In this document: positions 28,471-37,638 of the stretch, one piece after another
Layout of the letters: every line of letters starts with the position of its first letter
How positions within the stretch are numbered: the stretch's first letter is position 1
NCBI RefSeq assembly: GCF_031326345.1
Contig: NZ_CP133671.1
Coordinates: forward strand, 1,178,001-1,242,000
From: Aureispira sp. CCB-E
GTDB lineage: Bacteria > Bacteroidota > Bacteroidia > Chitinophagales > Saprospiraceae
Direction of reading: 5' to 3'
Length of the DNA stretch: 64,000 nt
Position numbers and translations under genes: made by a program
Notes under the pieces: model-generated
Seen by the model: only the letters and a program-made list of their open reading frames with translations
The model's database searches: none
What the model was told of the DNA's origin: nothing

Positions 28471-28743
28471 TACTCCGTTGATTATTCCCTCTGGTCATGA
28501 ACTTGGGCTTTTGTGCCACTAGCACAAGCCTACTCGGCAAGCTTAGTTTTTTAGTTTTCTTACGAACCCGCAGGCTCACGAAGTAAAAATATAAAAAAGT
28601 ATCTTGCATTAGTTTACCGTGTGAGGGCTTCGCCGTTGATTATTAGTCTTTTATTGAAGTTGATAGTCAAGCTAATACGATTTACTGCGTGAGCGCTTTG
28701 CTTTTAGTTAGCTGCGCTGCTACTGCGTGGTTTCAACGGAGTA
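28471..28743 (+). repeat. Dispersed intergenic repeat, long copy R4
   Basis: A 273-bp element bounded by a perfect 11-bp terminal inverted repeat: TACTCCGTTGA at 28471-28481 and TCAACGGAGTA at 28733-28743. Inside are the block CATGAACTTGGGCTTTTGTG, the sequence GAGGGCTTCGCCGTTGATTAT, an internal stem TTGATTATT/GATAGTCAA that pairs if G-U pairs are allowed, TAATACGATTTACTGCGTGA, and the core GCTGCTACTGCGTGG. No open reading frame of note lies inside. It begins 7 bp after hutU. Confidence 0.75.
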
Positions 28744-28789
28744 ATGAATTGAACTGCTAAGAATATTAATCAGCGAATCAGCTAAAAAA

Positions 28790-28822
28790 AGTTTGAAGAT
28801 TAGTACTACTAATCTTCAAACT
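28790..28822 (-). terminator. Terminator of the lipase-like gene
   Basis: A perfect 15-bp stem (AGTTTGAAGATTAGT and its complement) with a 3-nt loop. On the minus strand it is followed by seven T, immediately after the lipase-like gene. Confidence 0.85.
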
Positions 28823-28856
28823 AAATTAAACTATCATTTTACGAACGATTCTAGGA

Positions 28857-30752
28857 TTACATTTTTACAAATATCTCTGTCATTTTTTCTTCTCCCATTT
28901 GAACTTCTAAGAAATAAGTACCTTGGCTTAGTTTTAATTCGTTCAAATCGAATTGGATTTGCTGTTGTCCAATTGCTGTGCAGTTGTATTGGTGCACAAC
29001 TCTACCATTAATATCATATATATTCAATTGTGCTTCTTGGCTGTTTTCAAAAGCAACTTGAATAAAATCTTTTGCAGGATTGGGATAAATAGATAATGCT
29101 GAAAGTGTGGTGCTTGTTTTTTTAGCAGGAATGGATTTTTTTATATTGACAACAAATCCAGTTACCAATGATTTCTGAAAGTCAGGATGCTGTGCTTGTA
29201 TAACAATATTGTAAACACCATTTTCTAGAAGTTTTGTAGGGCGCAAAGTATACACACCTTCTCCTGTTGACTGAAAGGCTTCGAGGGTAGTGACCTCTTT
29301 TTTCAAAGGAGAGCCATCCAAATGATGCTTATAAGTTATAATTGCTTTTAGTGATAATTGAGATAAATCGTATTGGTCAGCGTGATTTAGTTTGACCTCA
29401 AAAGAAGGACGATTATCAAAAGCAAATTGGTGGCAGTTGTTGTATTCTAATTCTACACCTTTTCGATGATTAATAAGAGCAACAAATTTATTTTGACTGC
29501 TGATTTTGTACTGACCAACAGGCAATTGATCTAAAGGAATATAACTTGATACCCCTTCCATCAAATCAGATGTTGTGCGAATGTCGTTAATATCAATAGC
29601 TACAGGAATTAGCTTGCCATTTGGAAGAATTTGTTGTAATGTAAATTGATCACTAGCAGAATGATGCAAAATAATCATTGCCAAATCTTTAATTCCTTTT
29701 TCTACCGTAAACGAGCGGTTCTCATCTTCAGAGTCTACAAATTGCAAACGACTAGAAATAGTGGCATTAACGGATTCTGCACTATTGGTTTGAGTCACAT
29801 CCTCTCGTAAAGAAGAAAGTGGTGCCATGAATAAAGGTTCGATGGTATTCCAAACAGCACTAGAAAGCGCCACATCAAGGTGGTCAAATCTAGATAGAGG
29901 ATTACCATGTCCTGGTGTCCATTGAGGGCGACCTCTGCGACGTGCCGAACTCCAATACGGCGTAACGCCATCGTTGCCACCAACAGAAGAACCCGATCCC
30001 ATCCAGTTTAATAAGTTACCACTAGTAATCATGACAGGCCTTAATAAGCTAGAGCCATTATCGTATCCCCAAGTGCCTAAGTTGATGAATTTACCAGGTT
30101 GATTGCGCCAATGCCAGTCTAAAATCGGGCGGGCATAACCTCCCATATAGTAAGTAGTAGAGGTCGATGTTCCTCCTCCCAAGCCAATTAAATCTACGAT
30201 CCAATTAAAGCCAGGCATTTCAGCTAAGTTTGCTAACTCTGTGCCATAAAAAGGCGTTCCTAAGGTAATAACGCGTTCTACTTTATGACGACGGTTATGG
30301 GTAATCATGGCAACTTCTGAAGCTTTCCCTCCATTGCTATGCGCAACAATGACAACATCATTAACACCAAAATGTCGGGTGATATCATCCAACATTTGTG
30401 CTAAAAGTTGTCCGTTCTGCCACATACCTTGCCCTCTTGTCATGGCAACAAAAGCGCAATTTTGATGAGCATTATAAGTATCTTCATAAATATCATTACC
30501 AGGAAGAAACCAAACATTGTTCAAATCTATAAAACCATGTACATAGACAATCACAGGCTTGTTGGGGTCTACCGTAGTGGGCGTGGCACCATAATAAATA
30601 CCACTCCCTGTAATAGGTCCAATAAACAAAGGTGTTAACTGCTGAGGTGGTGGCAACTGATACGTTGAAATAGTTTGTGCGTTGAGAGAGAGCATACTCA
30701 AAATTAAGCATCCCCATAAGCATAGGGATATTCTGACCTTGAAGGAGTTCAT
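28857..30752 (-). CDS. T9SS-exported lipase-like alpha/beta hydrolase
   Basis: A 631-residue exported protein. The signal peptide ends MLSLNAQ. The catalytic part at about 60-315 has the oxyanion motif VYVHGFIDLNN and the nucleophile elbow VAHSNGGKA with Ser139. HLD in SRFDHLDVAL may supply the catalytic His. The middle (about 350-540) is beta-sandwich-like. Residues about 545-631 are a type A T9SS sorting domain (IYPNPAKDFIQV, IYDINGRVV, LSQGTYFLEV). It is probably an extracellular lipase or esterase fixed to the cell surface. It is transcribed alone with a strong terminator. Confidence 0.85.
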   Translation of the reverse strand: MNSFKVRISLCLWGCLILSMLSLNAQTISTYQLPPPQQLTPLFIGPITGSGIYYGATPTTVDPNKPVIVYVHGFIDLNNVWFLPGNDIYEDTYNAHQNCAFVAMTRGQGMWQNGQLLAQMLDDITRHFGVNDVVIVAHSNGGKASEVAMITHNRRHKVERVITLGTPFYGTELANLAEMPGFNWIVDLIGLGGGTSTSTTYYMGGYARPILDWHWRNQPGKFINLGTWGYDNGSSLLRPVMITSGNLLNWMGSGSSVGGNDGVTPYWSSARRRGRPQWTPGHGNPLSRFDHLDVALSSAVWNTIEPLFMAPLSSLREDVTQTNSAESVNATISSRLQFVDSEDENRSFTVEKGIKDLAMIILHHSASDQFTLQQILPNGKLIPVAIDINDIRTTSDLMEGVSSYIPLDQLPVGQYKISSQNKFVALINHRKGVELEYNNCHQFAFDNRPSFEVKLNHADQYDLSQLSLKAIITYKHHLDGSPLKKEVTTLEAFQSTGEGVYTLRPTKLLENGVYNIVIQAQHPDFQKSLVTGFVVNIKKSIPAKKTSTTLSALSIYPNPAKDFIQVAFENSQEAQLNIYDINGRVVHQYNCTAIGQQQIQFDLNELKLSQGTYFLEVQMGEEKMTEIFVKM

Positions 30753-30980
30753 GTGTGTTGATTTTTAATGTGATTAAAGATAATAGTGGGTAGGTAAGGA
30801 GTAGTTGACTTAGAATCAATGAGTTCGTGTGAGTTTTGGAATATTACAAGTATACGACTAAAAATTAAATTTCATGAATTTTAGTATATGTAATATTAAA
30901 TTTTAACTATAAAGTTATCAAATGAATACTATTTGGTTTTATTTTATGGTTAGTTTCGCAGTAAATCAAAGTAAAAAAAT

Positions 30981-31019
30981 AAAAATGCCTAAGACAAATT
31001 GTGATGTCTTAGGCATTTT
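30981..31019 (-). terminator. Terminator of the coiled-coil protein gene
   Basis: A 15-bp inverted repeat (AAAATGCCTAAGACA and its complement) with an 8-nt loop. On the minus strand it is followed by a T-rich tract. It lies between the coiled-coil gene and the upstream end of the lipase-like gene. Confidence 0.8.
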
Positions 31020-31054
31020 CAAGCATAAAAGTGATTCGAGATAATGAGTACTTT

Positions 31055-32050
31055 TTACAACTCCAACAACTTCTTTAGTGTTTGGATGCGTTGTTCTATC
31101 TTTTGTCCTCTTTTTGTAAATGATTTTAATCGTTGAGCTTGATTGTCATAAACCTGTTTGGTCTTGTTGTATTGTTTTTCAGCAGATTTATTTTGTGTCA
31201 TAGCCTTAGACATTTTTTCAAAAACCTTTAAAGCTTCGGCGCCATTGGGCTGTTTTTTGAGTTCTTTTTTTAGAGTACTACCATCTGTTGTTAAATAAGC
31301 AATTTGCTTTTTTTCTTCTTCTGTTAACTGTTGCCCTGATTTGGATTTTTCGAAAGCCTCATCAATGCGCATATTTATTTTTTTTAGGCTTTCCATATTG
31401 GTATTAAATTGACTATACTTTTTATCCAGTTCCTTTTGGTTGGCATCTACTTGATTAGCGGTAACCACTACATACTTGTAACTAGCATCCATTAATGCTT
31501 TGGCTCGTTGATTATCTGCGGTTAGTTTTTGAATGGAATCTTGTACAATAGCTTGCTCTTCTAGTAGCGCATAATATTCTATTTCATTCCAATATCTTTT
31601 ATAAGAACCAGCCTCTCCTTTTAAATTTAGGTATAACGGACCAGTGATAACTTTGTCTTTTAGGAGGATTTGCGTGTTTAGGGTAATCGTTGAATCAACA
31701 CCAACACTATCTAATGCACGCAACAATGTTTTTCCAAAAAGGATATGCCCTTTTAGTTGTGTGTCTAAAATTCGGGAAGGAAATGTTCCAGAGGTTATTG
31801 TTTGATCGGTTGTTTGCGTTTGAGCAGTAGTTAATACTGTGATAGTAGCCTTTCCAAGGTGTAGTGTAATAGGCAGTTCTGTTGGGTTGTTGTAAAGGAC
31901 TGGATCAGAAAATGTATAAACTACTTTAGAGGCGTTGTGTAGTTGAATAATAGAAGTGGAATCTTGCGCATAGAGTACCTTTATAGTATCTTGAGCATTA
32001 CTAGAATAATACAAAGAAAACAACAAAAGGACGATAAGAAAACGTTGCAT
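31055..32050 (-). CDS. Exported coiled-coil protein of unknown function
   Basis: A 331-residue protein; the ATG at 32050 (MQRFLIVLLLFSLYYSSNAQ) is preferred over a TTG two codons upstream because it starts directly at the signal peptide. Residues about 20-165 are beta-rich, resembling a domain that holds values (DTIKVLYAQDSTSIIQLHNA). Residues about 175-331 are a long, charged helical region (KELDKKYSQFNTNMESLKKI, then KQVYDNQAQRLKSFTKRGQK) expected to form a coiled coil. No family was recognised. Its neighbour on the same strand is the TPR-CHAT gene, separated by repeat copy R8. Confidence 0.65.
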   Translation of the reverse strand: MQRFLIVLLLFSLYYSSNAQDTIKVLYAQDSTSIIQLHNASKVVYTFSDPVLYNNPTELPITLHLGKATITVLTTAQTQTTDQTITSGTFPSRILDTQLKGHILFGKTLLRALDSVGVDSTITLNTQILLKDKVITGPLYLNLKGEAGSYKRYWNEIEYYALLEEQAIVQDSIQKLTADNQRAKALMDASYKYVVVTANQVDANQKELDKKYSQFNTNMESLKKINMRIDEAFEKSKSGQQLTEEEKKQIAYLTTDGSTLKKELKKQPNGAEALKVFEKMSKAMTQNKSAEKQYNKTKQVYDNQAQRLKSFTKRGQKIEQRIQTLKKLLEL

Positions 32051-32210
32051 AGTCAATCATTTAAAAGTTGCTAGAGGGGGCTAACGAACTACGAATTTTT
32101 ATAAAATGAAAGAATATAGACAAATTAGACAAATTGTTTAAAAAAAGAGGTTCTATATTCTATCAATGCATTCAACAAACTTCAAACCATATTACCCAAA
32201 TAGTATGTTA

Positions 32211-32358
32211 TAGTAGTTCGTTGATTTTTTACTTTTTTACCAAAAAGATAAAAAAGAACATTTATATTAGCTTGATAATCAAAAGTTTAACACAAAATGC
32301 AGCAAGGGTGCAACTTACTGATTATCAAACTAATAAAGTTTTTCAACGAACTATTGAT
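32211..32358. repeat. Dispersed intergenic repeat, copy R8, nested inverted repeats
   Basis: A 148-bp element with an outer inverted repeat (TAGTAGTTCGTTGA at 32211 and TCAACGAACTATTGAT at 32343-32358) and an inner one: ATTAGCTTGATAATCA at 32266-32281 pairing with TGATTATCAAACTAAT at 32319-32334 in 15 of 16 positions. The family core GCTGCTACTGCG is missing. The whole element could fold into one long hairpin. It lies between two minus-strand genes. Confidence 0.65.
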
Positions 32359-32374
32359 GTTAAGGACAATAGTT

Positions 32375-35300
32375 TTAGAAAAATTTAGCTTTAACCTTGA
32401 TTAGTAAGGAAATAAGAGCTACAGCTATTAAGAGAGTACCAAGATACCAGAGATAACCAGCAGCAGAGTCTTTAAGGGAATTGATTGGCATGCTATTGCC
32501 TGACAAAACAAAGCCACCCCAATAAAAAGGAGCTAAGAGATTGGCATTTTCTCGATTTTCATTTAAGTACTTAATTTTTGCCTTTTGTAGTGCTTCGTCG
32601 ATGGGCATTCCCTTTTTGAGATTTCTATAAAATTGCTTCATCAGCAATTCTGTAGACCAGTCAGATACGGGCCATTTACTCATAATAATATTAGGAATAC
32701 CAGCATAAGAAAACCCACGAGCAATACTCACGACACCTTCTCCTTTGGCAAGTTTTCCCATACCAGAGTTGCAAGCACTTAATACCGCCAAATCTGCATT
32801 TAGTCGCATATTATAAAGTTCAAAAGCATGTAAAATACCATCCTCTAAGCCTTCGTTTTTCAGAATTAGACTGGAAAACATCGGATCTAAATCATTGAGA
32901 ACACCATGTGTAGCAATGTGTAAAACACTATAATCGTGGGCTTTTGATTTAAATTGTAATTCAGAGGCAGCACTATTGATATAAGCATTACTAGCAAACA
33001 TATCCGCTATGTGCTGTGCTTCTTGCTGAGCACCAGGCAAGGGACGCAACTTTTCTCCAATACCTTTATCCTTAATAATAGTCTCCATTGCAGTAAAGTT
33101 AGGAGCCCAAGTAGAAATAGATTTATGGATGTTCTTGTGTGGTCTTTGACGTTTGCTTAATAAAAACATACCCGCCGAATAATTGTAATAAATAGGATGA
33201 TCTTCAATTAAGAAATGTACTTGTCTGTAAATAGAAGCCCCAGTACTTTTTAATTGTGGTTGATTGGTCGGCAAGACCCCAAATGGGATGTAATTTAACT
33301 CTGCATCGGGAGCAATGATAAGCCTTTTGCCTTCCAAGAAGGGGGCCAACTCCCCAATAACACTTTCATAAAGCGCATTACCGTGGATCGCATACAAATC
33401 AGCCTTATTGTCTCTTAAGGCATGTTGAAGCTTTTTGACAGTATAAGGCAGAGGGCGTTTAAGAGTTTTAAACTGGCTTTTTATGGTTTGGTTGCTAATT
33501 GCTAAAACATATACAAAGGTATCTGTAACCACATATTCTAGAAAAACTTCATCATTTTTTAATGCTTTTTGTAGTTGTTTAAGTGTTACTCCTTTGTTAT
33601 TGCTATACTTTAAATCATAGTACTCGGGATAATTTCGCTCTAATTTTTTTAATAGGATAGTATGTTCTTTAGAGATAGCTTCAACCTTATTTTGTAATTG
33701 TTTGATGCGTTCTTTATTAGCGTATTTTCCCTGTTGCATTTCATAAAAAATTTCTCCCTTTAAGTAAGAAATCTGAACTTTAAAGCCATTTTCCATAACG
33801 GTTAAGTTTCTAGGAATACCCGCTATCTGCATTGAGTTTAGGTTGTGTATTGTCTCAAACAGTACAGCACTTTTAGAAAGCTCTGCATAAGAAAACGCTT
33901 CGTGCAAGTAATCTTGATTTTGAGTTTTTAAGTAGAGTGTATTACAAATTTTTACAGCATGTTGGCTCAATCGATGCGTAATCGTTCCTAATTGGTATTT
34001 TGATTCATCATCTCGTTGAATAACTCGAAGTTTATACAACAACTCTGTAGCAATAGCATAATGTGCCAATACTTTTTTTAATTCAACTTCTGATGGATTA
34101 TGCTTATTTTTTTCATAAAGAATAATCCCCTTGGTGGTAATTGAATTTAATAGCTCTAAAGGAAAAGGAATCTTATAGATATTATCCAAAAGAGAATAAT
34201 CAATCTCTATTTCTGCTCCTACTTGACTGTGTTGAGCTTGGTCGATATAATTTAAAGCTTCGGAATATAATTGATTGGCTAGATAGATTTCACTCAAAAT
34301 ACGTTTGACTTCCCCTTTTCTAGGGTGTGGGTTGTTGTAATTGTAATAATTATCAATGGACTCAAGGGCTTTTTCATAATAAATTTGAGAGAGAGGATAA
34401 TCTCCCGCTTCAAAATATAATTTTCCAATTAAAATGTGCAAGTCTATTTTTTTCTCAATTTGTTTTTGTCTAGGCAGTTTGTAGAGAATATCTTCTGCAC
34501 TTTTGTAAAACAACAATGCCAAATTATAATCAACGGATTTATTGGGTTTGCTCGCATGTACAATAGGCGCTAAGTTTCGAACCGTTAACTGTTCTTCCCA
34601 ATCCTTTTGAACATCATTAACAGTCATTTCATACCAAGCAACATTAGAGGCAGAAGCTCTCAATGCTTGAATGATTCGCCCTTGTGTAATGTAACTATTG
34701 TAGAGGTGAAAAGCATCCGAATCATTGGATAAACCATTCTCCCAAAGCAATAAAGCATTGCTATTATAATTAATGGCAAGATTATATTTTCGTTGGCTAA
34801 AATAAATTGCTGCCAACATGGAAGCAATGCGAGGCGATTTGTCTGTTTTTATTTGCTCCGCATCAATAGCTTCTCTTGCACTTTTTAGATAAGGAAGTGC
34901 TTCGTCGTATTTGTTTTGTTCAAAAAAAGACAAACCAACCCCATAATCAATTTCGATTGCCTGAATTTTTTTATCTAAAATATCTTTCGTTGCTTCTTTA
35001 ATAGCTGCCATGTATTTTTTGGCAGCTTCATCGGTACTTAGCAACATATCATTCAAATTCCAGATACGTTTCTTCTTTGTCCGCTGCTGCCCAAAGGGAG
35101 TGCTATCATAATCTGATTCATTAGCAACTAATTCATTGTACTCCTCGACAAGGTTTAATAAATCTTTTTTCTTAACTTCTCTGTTTTTGAGAAGAGCCGT
35201 AATTTCTGAACGGTCACTAAAGTATTCTATCATCTGTTTTCTAAAGCGACCAAAACGAACTTTAGTTAATTGTCCATCTCTTTCTAAAAAGATATCAGTA

Positions 35301-35647
35301 GCTCCTTTAGGATTAAACCTAGTTGCATATTCATACACACTTATTCCTGTTGCATTTTCTGCAAGAAGATGCATAAATGTAAGTACTGGCTTCTTGTTTT
35401 TGAATGGATAGAGTTTTGTTTGGTATATAATGCCATCTTTGCGCCATTCCAACAACTCGTTGGGAGTATACCTACTCGTTTTTCCACGCTCATCTATAAA
35501 TGTAATGGCACTGGAGCTAATACTCAAATTCAAGCCCTCTATTTTTCCATATTTAGTAGCATCTTCTTTGGTGATAATATAATCAGAATCTTGAGCAATT
35601 GTCGTCAACGATAATAAGAGTAGAACAACAATAAATAAGTGGTTCAT
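32375..35647 (-). CDS. Secreted TPR-CHAT (caspase-like) protein with C-terminal membrane anchor
   Basis: A 1090-residue protein with signal peptide MNHLFIVVLLLLSLTTIAQ. Residues about 20-180 are a beta-domain. Residues about 230-700 are tetratricopeptide repeats. Residues about 750-1045 are a CHAT domain of the caspase/separase clan with both catalytic residues: His914 in HIATHGVL and Cys959 in LSACNSGMG, followed by GEGVVSIARGFSYAGIPNI. One hydrophobic helix at about 1064-1083 precedes a short basic tail (KVKAKFF). It should sit in the periplasm anchored to the inner membrane. CHAT proteases cleave specific partner proteins in several systems; the partner here is unknown. No gasdermin or other known effector gene is adjacent. 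Confidence 0.88.
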   Translation of the reverse strand: MNHLFIVVLLLLSLTTIAQDSDYIITKEDATKYGKIEGLNLSISSSAITFIDERGKTSRYTPNELLEWRKDGIIYQTKLYPFKNKKPVLTFMHLLAENATGISVYEYATRFNPKGATDIFLERDGQLTKVRFGRFRKQMIEYFSDRSEITALLKNREVKKKDLLNLVEEYNELVANESDYDSTPFGQQRTKKKRIWNLNDMLLSTDEAAKKYMAAIKEATKDILDKKIQAIEIDYGVGLSFFEQNKYDEALPYLKSAREAIDAEQIKTDKSPRIASMLAAIYFSQRKYNLAINYNSNALLLWENGLSNDSDAFHLYNSYITQGRIIQALRASASNVAWYEMTVNDVQKDWEEQLTVRNLAPIVHASKPNKSVDYNLALLFYKSAEDILYKLPRQKQIEKKIDLHILIGKLYFEAGDYPLSQIYYEKALESIDNYYNYNNPHPRKGEVKRILSEIYLANQLYSEALNYIDQAQHSQVGAEIEIDYSLLDNIYKIPFPLELLNSITTKGIILYEKNKHNPSEVELKKVLAHYAIATELLYKLRVIQRDDESKYQLGTITHRLSQHAVKICNTLYLKTQNQDYLHEAFSYAELSKSAVLFETIHNLNSMQIAGIPRNLTVMENGFKVQISYLKGEIFYEMQQGKYANKERIKQLQNKVEAISKEHTILLKKLERNYPEYYDLKYSNNKGVTLKQLQKALKNDEVFLEYVVTDTFVYVLAISNQTIKSQFKTLKRPLPYTVKKLQHALRDNKADLYAIHGNALYESVIGELAPFLEGKRLIIAPDAELNYIPFGVLPTNQPQLKSTGASIYRQVHFLIEDHPIYYNYSAGMFLLSKRQRPHKNIHKSISTWAPNFTAMETIIKDKGIGEKLRPLPGAQQEAQHIADMFASNAYINSAASELQFKSKAHDYSVLHIATHGVLNDLDPMFSSLILKNEGLEDGILHAFELYNMRLNADLAVLSACNSGMGKLAKGEGVVSIARGFSYAGIPNIIMSKWPVSDWSTELLMKQFYRNLKKGMPIDEALQKAKIKYLNENRENANLLAPFYWGGFVLSGNSMPINSLKDSAAGYLWYLGTLLIAVALISLLIKVKAKFF

Positions 35648-35997
35648 TAGATGTATAAACGTTTATTAAGGGAATACATAAAATTAATTTCTTTACTATA
35701 ATATGCAATTATACACTGTGTTTGTAAAACGATAAAAGGGATGACTTACGATTCTATGAACACAATGGCTAAGGGGAAATGTGAATTTTTTTCTTTTTAT
35801 TCCAAACAAGAAAAAGCTATTTTATTAGCTTATCTTTTCTACCTATTGTACTTAGAATAATAAAAATAAGCCAGTCAAAGTTTGTTCTTCAACTCAATTT
35901 TTTTGATAGATGGAAAATATCTTTTTTCTATTTGTACTATTTTAGACGAATGGATGATAAGTGAGTCGATAAAAATATAAAGAAAAAGAAGGGACGT
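35648..35997. other. Intergenic region with no recognised content
   Basis: 350 bp of AT-rich DNA upstream of the CHAT gene, presumably holding its promoter. A 39-codon open frame at about 35741-35860 was not accepted. No repeat copy was seen. Confidence 0.4.
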
Positions 35998-37125
35998 TTA
36001 TTTTTTTAAAAGCACTTTAGTAGCGCCAAAACCATATTTTTCGTGAAACTCATTTTTATAAGCCTTAACATCACCATGAAATCGCAAGAATTCGTCTACT
36101 CCTTGTTTTAATTTCCCTTTGCCAAGACCATGAATAATAAAGATTTCTTTTAGACCAAATTCTACCGCTTTGGCAACAAAATCTTCTAAAACTTGTATCT
36201 GCAATTCATACAACTCTCTTGCCGTAAACTCAGAAGTGTCATTCACTAATTTCTCCGCATGCAAATCCAACTCTGGTTCAAAAGAGGCAACATCCATCAG
36301 ATCAAAAGAACGATATAAGCGGTTAATTGGTGCCATTATCTGTGCCCGTTCTTTTTTGTGAAGGTTTGTATAATCTTTTATCGAATGACTTTTTTTTGTG
36401 TATGGATTTAATTTATGAAATAACAGAAAGCTATATGTGTTTATTCCCATCAAAGGAATTGGCTGAGTTGTTCGGATAAATTTACGATATTTCAGCTTAA
36501 TTATTTTTTCAAAGCCAAACTTAGGGCAGGTGAATTCTATATATGGAGCATCGTTGAACTGTGCTTGTGTGAATTCTCCAATTGCAAAAAAAGTATTGGC
36601 AGGAATGATTTTGTTAAAACCGTGTTCTAGTGCTTGATTCAAAAACAACTTAAACGTGAAACTAAAAGAGGTAGGAGTATCATTAACTAGATAAATAGTA
36701 TAATTGCTATTAGACGTTTGGTGAAATGCCAAAAAACAGCCTTTATTACTTGGAGCTTGTTCAATGATAGCAGTAGGAATAAAAGTTGCTTCGTTTGTTT
36801 CTTCAGTATTCTCATAGAGATTGTCAATGATAGCTTTTCTGTTTTTGGGACGGAGGGCAGCTCTTTTTCTATCTTCCAACTCTTTTTTGCTGTAAAATAA
36901 ATCTTCAGTAGAAGGTCCTTTTACCTTTTTCTTTAATGCTTTTTGCTGTTCAGATTGTTCGATTGCTTTAAAATCTTTGTCCAGCACAATATCATCTTCA
37001 AAAGCAATGCTATCTTCTTGTTCCTCGTCTAGCCATACGGTATAGCTACCATCTTGATGATTTTCAATAATCTCGGCAAGCATTCCTGTATATTTGAACC
37101 GTATTTTAGCTCCTATCTCAAACAT
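35998..37125 (-). CDS. Smr-domain protein (DUF2027-like)
   Basis: A 375-residue cytoplasmic protein. Residues 1-45 resemble a small SH3-like or Tudor-like domain (IGAKIRFKYTGMLAEIIEN). The middle (about 130-250) is beta-rich, as in the DUF2027 family. The C-terminal part at about 287-375 is an Smr domain with LDLHAEKLV and HGLGKGKLKQGVDEFL, the fold found at the end of MutS2 and known to act as a nicking or RNA endonuclease in several proteins. The MutS ATPase part is missing. It stands alone upstream of the act operon, on the opposite strand. Confidence 0.82.
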   Translation of the reverse strand: MFEIGAKIRFKYTGMLAEIIENHQDGSYTVWLDEEQEDSIAFEDDIVLDKDFKAIEQSEQQKALKKKVKGPSTEDLFYSKKELEDRKRAALRPKNRKAIIDNLYENTEETNEATFIPTAIIEQAPSNKGCFLAFHQTSNSNYTIYLVNDTPTSFSFTFKLFLNQALEHGFNKIIPANTFFAIGEFTQAQFNDAPYIEFTCPKFGFEKIIKLKYRKFIRTTQPIPLMGINTYSFLLFHKLNPYTKKSHSIKDYTNLHKKERAQIMAPINRLYRSFDLMDVASFEPELDLHAEKLVNDTSEFTARELYELQIQVLEDFVAKAVEFGLKEIFIIHGLGKGKLKQGVDEFLRFHGDVKAYKNEFHEKYGFGATKVLLKK

Positions 37126-37360
37126 TTTATTTATTCATATTTTGACTGTAAAAAAAGAAGGTTTTTTTGGGACGTATTTTTTCTAAAAATGCTAATTATT
37201 TTCTTTTTGAATGATTAACCGCATTGTTTGTTAAAGGAACCTCTAAACAACACTTAAAGGGAGGGGATAGATTTGGTGCTTTGCAAATATCAACTATCCT
37301 TTTGACTAAATCAATAGATTTTGACAATTCTCTGATTTTTCTTTTAAAAAATGCGAAAAA

Positions 37361-37513
37361 ATGGAGAAGGATTTTAACTTAGCGGTTAAGATTCTGGAAA
37401 AATATATTGAGAATAACAAGATAACGTATAGGAAGTTTGAAAATCAGCTTTTTATGTTAAAGTTTGAGCTTAAGCAAAAGGAAAGACTTACAAACAAGTT
37501 AAACAAAAGTTAA
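37361..37513 (+). CDS. Candidate 50-residue basic/acidic small protein
   Basis: An ATG-started open frame of 50 codons in the 513-bp gap before the act operon. The product begins MEKDFNLAVKILEKYIENNK and continues as a single Lys/Glu-rich helix with a regular hydrophobic pattern, ending LNKS. Such a composition can arise by chance in AT-rich DNA, but the heptad-like spacing and lack of rare codons make it worth listing. No family and no ribosome-binding site were recognised. It ends 50 bp before the actA promoter. Confidence 0.3.
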   Translation: MEKDFNLAVKILEKYIENNKITYRKFENQLFMLKFELKQKERLTNKLNKS

Positions 37514-37562
37514 AGAAATCTTATTTAGATCGGGTCTAAATAGTTTAGAGTTTTTAGGAACA

Positions 37563-37594
37563 TTTGTAAAAAAGGTTTGTGGGTTGTATTTTTG
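37563..37594 (+). promoter_or_regulatory. Promoter of the act-cox operon
   Basis: TTTG at 37563-37566, a 20-nt spacer and TATTTTTG at 37587-37594 match the Bacteroidota primary sigma-factor consensus (TTTG, 19-21 nt, TAnnTTTG). Transcription would start near 37601, giving a leader of about 38 nt before the actA ATG. It is the clearest promoter in the window. Confidence 0.7.
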
Positions 37595-37638
37595 CCTCAA
37601 ACACAACAAGAGTTGTTTTTTGACAAAAAAATTACAAA

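Noticed and set aside
35741-35860. 39-codon open frame upstream of the CHAT gene
   Set aside because: Runs of Phe, Leu and Tyr with no signal peptide or helix pattern beyond what AT-rich DNA gives by chance. No neighbour or start signal supports it.
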